DNA of 44,927 bases, from contig JAILDK010000089.1 in the NCBI GenBank assembly GCA_024689485.1, positions 1-44,927 on the forward strand. The letters run 5' to 3'. The notes beneath the pieces were generated by a model. It was not told where the DNA came from. It was given only the letters and a program-made list of their open reading frames with translations, and searched no databases. A program made the position numbers and the translations under genes. Position 1 is the stretch's first letter; each line of letters starts with the position of its first letter. This document shows, in pieces, positions 38,799-44,927 of this stretch. This DNA comes from Fibrobacter sp. (GTDB taxonomy: Bacteria; Fibrobacterota; Fibrobacteria; Fibrobacterales; Fibrobacteraceae).

Positions 38799-39263
38799 AT
38801 GAAAAAGGAATCTCGATTACCGAATTTCCAGGTCAATTTTCTCGCTGAAAAAGAAGGCGAAGAGTTCCCGTGGAAGGCTCGTCTGGAACCGCTGGCCCGC
38901 AAGGTCCTGATTGAAGAAGGTCACCCGGAAAACGTCAACATTGTGATGTGCTCCGACCAGATGGTGCGCGAATTGAATCATCAATACCGCAAACTCGACA
39001 AGGTGACGGACGTTTTGAGCTTCGAATGGCACGAAGACTATCTTCTGGGTGAAATCTACATCGCCCATGATCAGGTCAAACGCCAGGCTCCGAAGTTCGG
39101 CAACACGTTCTACATGGAACTCAAGCGCATGATCGTTCATGGTCTTCTGCACCTTTCGGGCTATGACCATCATACGGTCCCGGAACGAGTCGTGATGCGT
39201 CGCCGCGAACGGGAAATCCTCGGAATCGATCCTTACCGTCACGGAAAGAAGGGGAAGAACTGA
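38799..39263 (+). CDS. ybeY: Endoribonuclease YbeY (16S rRNA maturation)
   Basis: Protein of 154 aa. The zinc-binding motif H-G-x-x-H-x-x-G-Y-D-H is exact (His114, His118, His124 in HGLLHLSGYDHH). The preceding LNHQYRKLDKVTDVLSFEW is the family's NxxyRgkdkpTDVLSF segment. YbeY takes part in 16S rRNA 3'-end maturation and ribosome quality control. It starts one base after the previous stop, and its own stop overlaps the next start (TGATG). The order ybeY then corC-like is conserved in many bacteria. Confidence 0.94.
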   Translation: MKKESRLPNFQVNFLAEKEGEEFPWKARLEPLARKVLIEEGHPENVNIVMCSDQMVRELNHQYRKLDKVTDVLSFEWHEDYLLGEIYIAHDQVKRQAPKFGNTFYMELKRMIVHGLLHLSGYDHHTVPERVVMRRREREILGIDPYRHGKKGKN

Positions 39264-40597
39264 TGCCCATTTTGACGTGGGTAGACAGTGTTACCCCTTA
39301 TATCGTTCTCGCGATTCTTTTCTTGCTCCTCTCGGGACTTTTTTCCCTGATTAAAATCGTTTTTCTCGCCCTTTCGGTAACGACGGAAAGCGAAGAAGAC
39401 GAAAAGCTCGTGAAAAAGGTGAATGCCTTTGTCGATGCTCCGGGCTTTAATGAAACGATTTCCATGGCCCGCACCGTGTTGAATGCGACTGCAGGCGTTC
39501 TCGGCTTTGTGGCGGCTTACGTTCTCACCGAAGGCTTTTACGGAAATCCGATTCTCGGCGTGGCGATCTATGCGGTGCTCGCCGGCTTTATCACTTACTT
39601 TGTTGTAATTCTTGTGCCGAACATGTTCGGTGCGGTCAAGCCGGAAACGTTCTCGCATATTTTACTCCCGATTTACAAGTATTTGCGCTTGCCGTTTGTG
39701 TTAGAGGCAAAGCTTGCCAACGTTCTGTATTTGAAGGTGCACAAGGCTTTGGGCTACGATTCCAAGCTGAGCTTCCTTTCCGAAGACAAACGTGACGCTT
39801 TGCAGTCGGACCTCGATTCGGATATGTCCGATGAAGATGAAGACGCTCTCGATGAAGACGAACGTCAGATGGTTCTGAACATATTTGACTTTGTGGAAAC
39901 GCCGGTGCGTGAAATCATGACGCCGCGCGTGGACATGGTTGCAATCGACATCACGACGAGCCTTGAAGAAACGATCCAGGTCTTGAACGAAGAACGCCAT
40001 TCCCGCGTTCCGGTTTACCGCGAATCGGTAGACAACATCATCGGCGTTCTTTCGGCACGCGACTTCCTCGAATGGTACACGGAACACGGCTCGGAAAAGT
40101 TCGATTTGCAGTCGCTTTTGAATCCGGTCGTCTTTGTGTCTCAGCAAAAAAAGATCGACGATCTTTTGCGTGAGCTCCGCGAAAACGGAAATCAGCTTGC
40201 GATTGTCGTCGATGAATACGGTGGCGTCGCAGGCCTTGTGACCGTCGAAGATATCGTCGAAGAAATTGTCGGCGAAATCAAGGATGAAGACGATCTCGAA
40301 GATGATGCGATGATCCAGAAGCTGAAGGATGGCCGCTACATTTTCAATCCGCTGATCACTCTCTCCGATTTTGAAGATGCGACGGAAATCGAGTTGAAGG
40401 AACCGGAAGGCATTCATGTCGAAACCGTTTCCGGCCTCATTTTGGCAAAACTCGGGACGATTCCGGCCGCTGGCGCAGAAGTCGATATGAGCGGTTACAG
40501 GTTCCGTGTTTTGCGCATGGAAGGCACCCGAATGACCAAGGCAATGCTCATTCCGCCCGACAAATTGACGCGCAAAATACAGGCAATTTCCAAATAG
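39263..40597 (+). CDS. CorC/HlyC-family CBS-domain membrane protein
   Basis: Protein of 444 aa. The N-terminal CNNM/DUF21-like membrane domain has three or so helices (IVLAILFLLLSGLFSLIKIVFL..., VLNATAGVLGFVAAYVL, GFITYFVVILVPNMFG). An acidic stretch (DSDMSDEDEDALDEDERQM) leads to a CBS pair starting at VREIMTPRVDMVAID and containing ERHSRVPVYRES. The C-terminal CorC_HlyC domain has AIVVDEYGGVAGLVTVEDIVEEIVGEI. Family members are linked to magnesium/cobalt efflux. The membrane domain appears divergent. It is coupled to ybeY by an overlapping start and ends at a clear terminator. Confidence 0.88.
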   Translation: MPILTWVDSVTPYIVLAILFLLLSGLFSLIKIVFLALSVTTESEEDEKLVKKVNAFVDAPGFNETISMARTVLNATAGVLGFVAAYVLTEGFYGNPILGVAIYAVLAGFITYFVVILVPNMFGAVKPETFSHILLPIYKYLRLPFVLEAKLANVLYLKVHKALGYDSKLSFLSEDKRDALQSDLDSDMSDEDEDALDEDERQMVLNIFDFVETPVREIMTPRVDMVAIDITTSLEETIQVLNEERHSRVPVYRESVDNIIGVLSARDFLEWYTEHGSEKFDLQSLLNPVVFVSQQKKIDDLLRELRENGNQLAIVVDEYGGVAGLVTVEDIVEEIVGEIKDEDDLEDDAMIQKLKDGRYIFNPLITLSDFEDATEIELKEPEGIHVETVSGLILAKLGTIPAAGAEVDMSGYRFRVLRMEGTRMTKAMLIPPDKLTRKIQAISK

Positions 40598-40642
40598 TCA
40601 AGTCTTTTAGTCACAAAAAAAGCGTCTATTTGGATTACTGTG

Positions 40643-40680
40643 AGAAATCCTACGTTTTCGTTGGATTTCTTTCGTTTTTT
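40643..40680 (+). terminator. Terminator after the CorC-like gene
   Basis: AGAAATCC pairs with GGATTTCT, and inside it ACG-TTTT-CGT pairs after a T/T mismatch. TTCGTTTTTT follows. Confidence 0.85.
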
Positions 40681-40713
40681 AAAGAAAAATCGTCAGCGGA
40701 AGACGAAAATAAG

Positions 40714-40742
40714 TTCCCATAAATTGCCAAATTTCCTATATT
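40714..40742 (+). promoter_or_regulatory. pflB promoter
   Basis: TTCCCA at 40714-40719 and TATATT at 40737-40742 are spaced by 17 bases. The leader is about 37 bases and holds AAAAAGGAG before the ATG at 40786. No clear FNR- or Rex-type palindrome was seen. Confidence 0.6.
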
Positions 40743-40785
40743 GTAGCCGCTGTTAAAATCGATTAAAGCAAAAAGGAGAATCATT

Positions 40786-43029
40786 ATGATTCAAAATGAA
40801 GCTTGGGAAGGCTTTGAAGGTCGCATTTGGAAGGAAGAAATCAACGTCCGCGACTTTATCCAGAAGAACTATAAGCCGTACGATGGCGACGAAGAATTCC
40901 TCGCCGGTCCTACGGATGCCACGAACCAGCTCTGGGGTGCTCTCCAGAAGCTCCAGAAGGAAGAACGTGCCAAGGGTGGCGTGCTCGACATGGATACGGA
41001 TATCGTTTCCTCGATCACTTCCCACGAACCGGGCTACCTCAACAAGGATTTGGAACAGGTCGTCGGTCTCCAGACCGATAAGCCGCTGAAGCGCGCATTC
41101 ATGCCGTTCGGTGGTATCCGCATGGCTGAAGAAGCTTGCACGAACTACGGTTACACTCCGTCTCCGAAGCTCCACGAAATCTTCACGAAGTATCACAAGA
41201 CCCACAACGATGGCGTCTTCGATGTCTATACTCCGGAAATGAAGCTCGCTCGTCACAGCCACATCGTGACCGGTCTTCCGGACACCTACGGCCGTGGCCG
41301 TATCGTCGGTGACTACCGTCGTGTGGCTCTTTACGGTATTGACTTCCTCATCGCTAAGAAGCAGGAAGACAAGGCTAACTGCGGCGATGGCACGATGACC
41401 GATGACGTCATTCGTCTCCGCGAAGAAATTTCCATGCAGATCAAGGCCCTCAAGGAATTGAAGGTCATGGCTGCTTCTTACGGCTTCGACATTTCTCAGC
41501 CGGCTAAGAATGCGAAGGAAGCTGTCCAGTGGCTCTACTTCGGCTACCTCGGCGCTATCAAGACCCAGAACGGTGCAGCAATGTCCGTCGGTCGTGTCTC
41601 TACGTTCCTCGACATTTACATGGAACGTGACCTCGCTAAGGGTCTCATCACCGAAGCTCAGGCTCAGGAACTCATCGACCACTTGGTCATGAAGTGCCGT
41701 ATGGTCAAGTTCGCTCGTATCCCGTCTTACAACGCACTCTTCTCGGGTGACCCGGTGTGGGCTACTCTCGAAGTCGGCGGTACGGGTGTGGATGGCCGTC
41801 ACATGGTCACCAAGAACGACTTCCGCTTCCTCCATACTCTCGAAAACATGGGTCCGTCTCCGGAACCGAACCTCACGGTTCTCTACACGAGCAAGCTCCC
41901 GGTTTCCTTCAAGAAGTATGCCGCTAAGATCTCTGTGATCACGAGCTCGATCCAGTATGAAAACGACGACGTGATGAAGCCGGTTTGGGGTGATGACTAC
42001 TCCATCTGCTGCTGCGTCTCTGCAACTCAGACTGGTAAGGAAATGCAGTTCTTCGGCGCTCGCGCTAACCTCGCTAAGGCTTTGCTCTACGCGATCAACG
42101 GTGGTGTCGATGAAAAGAGCGGCGAACAGGTTGGTCCGTCCCTCTGCCCGATTACTTCTGAATACCTCGACTATGATGAAGTCGTGAAGAAGTATGACGC
42201 CATGCTCGAATGGCTCGCTAAGCTCTATGTGAATACTTTGAACGCCATCCAGTACATGCACGACAAGTACTACTATGAAGCCGAAGAAATGGCTCTCATC
42301 GATACGGACGTGCGTCGTACCTTCGCAACCGGTATCGCTGGCTTCTCTCACGTGATCGACTCCCTCTCTGCTATCAAGTATGCAAAGGTGAAGGTCATCC
42401 GTAACGAACAGGGCCTCGCTATCGATTACAAGACGGAAGGTGACTTCCCGAAGTATGGTAACGATGATGACCGCGCCGACAACATCGGTGTGGAACTCCT
42501 CCACAGCTTCGTGAACAAGATCAAGAAGCATCACACCTATCGTAACTCCGAACCGACCACCTCGATCTTGACGATTACGTCTAACGTCGTGTACGGTAAG
42601 GCTACGGGTGCTATGCCGGACGGCCGTAAGGCTGGTGAACCGCTCTCTCCGGGCGCGAACCCGAGCTACGGTGCAGAACAGAACGGTCTCCTCGCTTCCC
42701 TCAACTCGGTTGCGAAGATCCCGTACCACTGGTCTCTCGACGGTATCAGCAATACCCAGACGATCAACCCGAGTGCACTCGGTCATAGCGAAGATGAACG
42801 TACGAACAACCTCGTTCAGGTTCTCGACGGTTACTTCGCTCAGGGCTCTCACCACGTGAACGTGAACGTGTTCGGTCGTGAAAAGCTCATTGACGCAATG
42901 GAACACCCGGAAAAGGAAGAATACCAGAACTTCACCATTCGCGTGTCTGGCTACGCAGTTAAGTTCATCAACCTCACGAAGGAACAACAGATGGACGTTA
43001 TCTCTCGTACCTGCCACGAAAGAATGTAA
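40786..43029 (+). CDS. pflB: Pyruvate formate-lyase
   Basis: Glycyl-radical enzyme of 747 aa that converts pyruvate and CoA to acetyl-CoA and formate. The active-site cysteine pair is Cys409-Cys410 in [11 protein letters not shown], and the radical glycine is Gly722 in RVSGYAVKF, 26 residues from the C-terminus. The sequence [14 protein letters not shown] is also typical. Codon use is strongly biased (CTC, CGT, GGT, AAC, TAC), more than in neighbouring genes, as expected of a highly expressed protein. The activase gene follows after 8 bases. Confidence 0.98.
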   Translation: MIQNEAWEGFEGRIWKEEINVRDFIQKNYKPYDGDEEFLAGPTDATNQLWGALQKLQKEERAKGGVLDMDTDIVSSITSHEPGYLNKDLEQVVGLQTDKPLKRAFMPFGGIRMAEEACTNYGYTPSPKLHEIFTKYHKTHNDGVFDVYTPEMKLARHSHIVTGLPDTYGRGRIVGDYRRVALYGIDFLIAKKQEDKANCGDGTMTDDVIRLREEISMQIKALKELKVMAASYGFDISQPAKNAKEAVQWLYFGYLGAIKTQNGAAMSVGRVSTFLDIYMERDLAKGLITEAQAQELIDHLVMKCRMVKFARIPSYNALFSGDPVWATLEVGGTGVDGRHMVTKNDFRFLHTLENMGPSPEPNLTVLYTSKLPVSFKKYAAKISVITSSIQYENDDVMKPVWGDDYSICCCVSATQTGKEMQFFGARANLAKALLYAINGGVDEKSGEQVGPSLCPITSEYLDYDEVVKKYDAMLEWLAKLYVNTLNAIQYMHDKYYYEAEEMALIDTDVRRTFATGIAGFSHVIDSLSAIKYAKVKVIRNEQGLAIDYKTEGDFPKYGNDDDRADNIGVELLHSFVNKIKKHHTYRNSEPTTSILTITSNVVYGKATGAMPDGRKAGEPLSPGANPSYGAEQNGLLASLNSVAKIPYHWSLDGISNTQTINPSALGHSEDERTNNLVQVLDGYFAQGSHHVNVNVFGREKLIDAMEHPEKEEYQNFTIRVSGYAVKFINLTKEQQMDVISRTCHERM

Positions 43030-43037
43030 TTGTACCG

Positions 43038-43787
43038 ATGACGACAGGGCGCATTCATAAGCTGGAAACTTTTGGTCTCGTGGATGGCCCGGGTGTGCGG
43101 TGCGTTGTGTTTACACAGGGCTGCCGCATGCGTTGTCGTTATTGTCACAATCCGGAAACTTGGAATTGCTCCGAAGGCGGTACTCTGTACACGCCTCAGG
43201 AGCTTTTTTCACAGGTATACCGTTACAGATCTTACTGGAAGAATAATGGCGGCGTGACCGTTAGCGGTGGCGAGCCTCTTCTCCAGTTGGATTTTTTAAT
43301 TGAATTTTTTGAAATTTGCCGCGAGCACAATGTCCATACGGCTTTGGATACGAGCGGAAACCCGTTCCAGAACACTCCAGAGTATTTGGAAAAGTTCGAC
43401 CGTTTGCTGAAATCGACGTCGATCGTTCTTTTGGACTTGAAGATGCTGGACAGCGCTGGCCATAAGAATTTGACCCGCCAGCCGAACGAAAACATCTTGG
43501 AAATGGCTCGTTATATTTCGGACAAGGGCATCCCTATTTGGGTACGTCGCGTTCTTGTTCCGGGCCTCACCGATGGCGACGAAGAACTGCAGAAGACTTA
43601 TGAATTCATTCAGTCTTTGAAGACGGTTCGCCGCGTTGAAGTGTTGCCGTATCACGCTTTTGCCATTCCGAAGTGGCAGGAACTCGGTATTCCGTATTCG
43701 TTGACGGATACTCTCGCTCCGACGAAAAAGCAGATCAAGCATGCGGAAGATATTTTGCATGTGAAGGACTTCCCGGACTATTCGTAA
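43038..43787 (+). CDS. pflA: Pyruvate formate-lyase-activating enzyme
   Basis: Radical SAM protein of 249 aa that installs the glycyl radical on PflB. The cluster motif CxxxCxxC is at Cys29, Cys33 and Cys36 (GCRMRCRYCHNPETW). GGVTVSGGEPLLQ and the C-terminal VEVLPYHAFAIPKWQELGI match PflA. N-terminal HKLETFGLVDGPGVRCVVF is also typical. It has fewer clustered cysteines than the eight-iron activases of other glycyl-radical enzymes. Coexpressed with pflB; a bidirectional terminator follows. Confidence 0.96.
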   Translation: MTTGRIHKLETFGLVDGPGVRCVVFTQGCRMRCRYCHNPETWNCSEGGTLYTPQELFSQVYRYRSYWKNNGGVTVSGGEPLLQLDFLIEFFEICREHNVHTALDTSGNPFQNTPEYLEKFDRLLKSTSIVLLDLKMLDSAGHKNLTRQPNENILEMARYISDKGIPIWVRRVLVPGLTDGDEELQKTYEFIQSLKTVRRVEVLPYHAFAIPKWQELGIPYSLTDTLAPTKKQIKHAEDILHVKDFPDYS

Positions 43788-43808
43788 TTGCCGGGTACTG
43801 GAAAAATG

Positions 43809-43837
43809 AAAAGGCTTCGCGTTGGCGAGGCCTTTTT
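43809..43837. terminator. Bidirectional terminator between pflA and xseA
   Basis: AAAAGGCTTCGC pairs with GCGAGGCCTTTT around a GTTG loop, 12 bp with one G-U pair. T-rich DNA lies on both outer sides, so it can end both converging genes. Confidence 0.9.
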
Positions 43838-43852
43838 GCATTTGAAACGGAA

Positions 43853-44927
43853 TTACTTGGCGACTGCCTGGACGTTGCCGTCGGCGAAGTGCATTAAAAG
43901 TTCGTCGCCGGGTTTGACGTCGCTTGCGTTTTTGATTAAGCCGTTTTTGCCCGTGGTGTACGAGTATCCGCGGGAAAGAATTCGCTTGGGATCGTTCGCC
44001 TTGACTTTTTCTTCGACTACTTCGAATTTGGCTTTTTGTAGGGCGATGATCTTTTGCACGCCAAAGCTTAAACCTTCGATATCGCGGCGGAGCTTTTCGC
44101 GCTCGCGTTCGAGGGTGCGCGCCGGGGCGCGGGCGATGTCGTGTGCGATGGCGGAAAGTTTTTGCCTTTCGCTGGCGAGACGTTTTCCGAAGAGCGTGGA
44201 AATGCTCGTTTCGGTGCGGTGCAGGCGATCCTTGGACTGGGAAAGCTTTCGCTGGGAAGCATTTGCGATTTGCAGCAGGACTTCGCGCAGGGATCGCTTG
44301 GCTTCTTCGGCGCGGGCGACAAGGAACTTGGCGCAGTCCGTTGGCGTAATGCAGCTGCGGTAAGAAACCTGGTCCACAAGGCTTTCGTCGATCTGGTGAC
44401 CGATGCCCGTTAAGACGGGAACGGGGAAGAGTGCAATCGCACGGCAGAGCGCTTCGCTGTCGAAGTAGTTCAGGTCCGTTTTGGAACCTCCTCCGCGCAC
44501 GATGCAGACCGCGTCGAGATCCGGAATTTTTTGAAGCTCGGCGAGGGCGGCAAGGACCGTCGCTTCTGTTTCGTTGCCCTGCATTTTGGCGTAGCTCGGT
44601 ACGACTTCAAAGGCAAATCCCGAGTGGGCGAGTGTCGTTGTAAAATCTTTGAAGGCGGCGGTTGTTTCGCCGGTAATCAGTCCGACTTTCAACGGCAATG
44701 CGGCAAAGGGAAGCATCTTGTTGCGGTTGAGCAGGCCTTCTTTTTCCAAGCGCTGTAGAATTGCCTGCTTCGTCTTGGCGAGCTCTCCGATGGTGAAGTT
44801 CGGATCGATGTTCTTGACGTGGCACTGGAACTTTCCGCTGCCGATGTAGAAGTCCGCTTCGACGAACAAGTTGACCTTGAGCTGTTCCTTGAGAACGAAG
44901 GGTGTCGGGAGTTCCGCAATGCGGGCG
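43853..44927 (-). CDS. xseA: Exodeoxyribonuclease VII large subunit, 5' end outside the window
   Basis: The frame is open to the right edge; 357 codons are visible and the N-terminal OB-fold start is missing. Visible parts are a piece of the OB-fold (FVLKEQLKVNLFVEADFY), then VGLITGETTAAFKDFTTTL, VCIVRGGGSKTDLNYFDSE, PVLTGIGHQIDESLVD, and RSCITPTDCAKFLV. A long coiled coil follows, then the C-terminal YSYTTGKNGLIKNASDVKPGDELLMHFADG. XseA with XseB degrades single-stranded DNA. RGGGS is the diagnostic catalytic-domain motif. The gene runs toward pflA and ends at the shared terminator. Confidence 0.94.
   Translation of the reverse strand, partial: ARIAELPTPFVLKEQLKVNLFVEADFYIGSGKFQCHVKNIDPNFTIGELAKTKQAILQRLEKEGLLNRNKMLPFAALPLKVGLITGETTAAFKDFTTTLAHSGFAFEVVPSYAKMQGNETEATVLAALAELQKIPDLDAVCIVRGGGSKTDLNYFDSEALCRAIALFPVPVLTGIGHQIDESLVDQVSYRSCITPTDCAKFLVARAEEAKRSLREVLLQIANASQRKLSQSKDRLHRTETSISTLFGKRLASERQKLSAIAHDIARAPARTLEREREKLRRDIEGLSFGVQKIIALQKAKFEVVEEKVKANDPKRILSRGYSYTTGKNGLIKNASDVKPGDELLMHFADGNVQAVAK

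Noticed and set aside
40753-43017. A 754-codon open frame antisense to pflB
   Set aside because: It mirrors pflB exactly and results from the near absence of TTA, CTA and TCA codons in a highly biased gene. The translation is His/Val/Arg-rich and domain-free.

Overview
The window looks like chromosome of a member of the Fibrobacteraceae (Fibrobacter or a close relative). The strongest marker is two secreted proteins (6889-8004 and complement 31854-32801) that end in the FISUMP domain (Fibrobacter succinogenes major paralogous domain), one of them behind a poly-Ser linker. Other hints are signal-peptide/lipoprotein genes with Ser/Asp-rich linkers and start codons preceded by a TATATT-type -10 hexamer. 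No rRNA, tRNA, insertion sequence, prophage or CRISPR array was found. The left edge cuts a minus-strand gene after about 12 codons and the right edge cuts xseA.

Layout. 1-2742: small lipoprotein, M50-like membrane protease candidate, MtaD-type deaminase and GtrA protein in one tight plus-strand run, converging on sufS. 4032-5968: xanthine salvage pair (xpt plus an NCS2 permease). 6005-8970: an unrecognised 284-aa protein, a FISUMP protein and epmA, converging on a TlpA-like thioredoxin lipoprotein. 9595-10908: large lipoprotein with a regulated-looking promoter. 11028-15392: pilT-pilC, then spoVG-comM behind a good sigma-54-type promoter. 15405-16828: folB and an acidic membrane protein. 16928-19803: hemA-hemC-hemD, converging on an atypical signal peptidase I. 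20620-23656: lepA back-to-back with a histone H1-like zinc-ribbon protein. 23734-25411: lexA and an Asn/Asp/Arg-rich membrane protein behind a long leader. 25559-30628: murA and a GYF_2/RDD protein, divergent from rapA. 30651-34509: proB, FISUMP lipoprotein, slyD and an RluA-family pseudouridine synthase. 34521-38416: COG2509 flavoprotein, small outer-membrane barrel candidate and FecR-domain protein. 38507-40597: PC4-like small protein, ybeY and a CorC/HlyC-type protein. 40786-43787: pflB-pflA. 43853-end: xseA.

How they work together. Most of the window is housekeeping: tetrapyrrole synthesis, peptidoglycan (murA), proline (proB), folate (folB), Fe-S assembly (sufS), translation (lepA, epmA, ybeY, the pseudouridine synthase), SOS control (lexA) and anaerobic pyruvate cleavage (pflB-pflA), which fits a strictly fermentative gut bacterium. 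The points most worth following are regulatory and structural: the sigma-54-like promoter, paired upstream repeats and inverted repeat before spoVG-comM; the 34-bp divergent spacer between lepA and the H1-like gene with mirrored TATATT hexamers; a 10-bp hairpin touching the COG2509 start codon; a signal peptidase with Arg at the catalytic Lys position; and several lineage-type low-complexity proteins. All calls come from reading the sequence; no database search was run.
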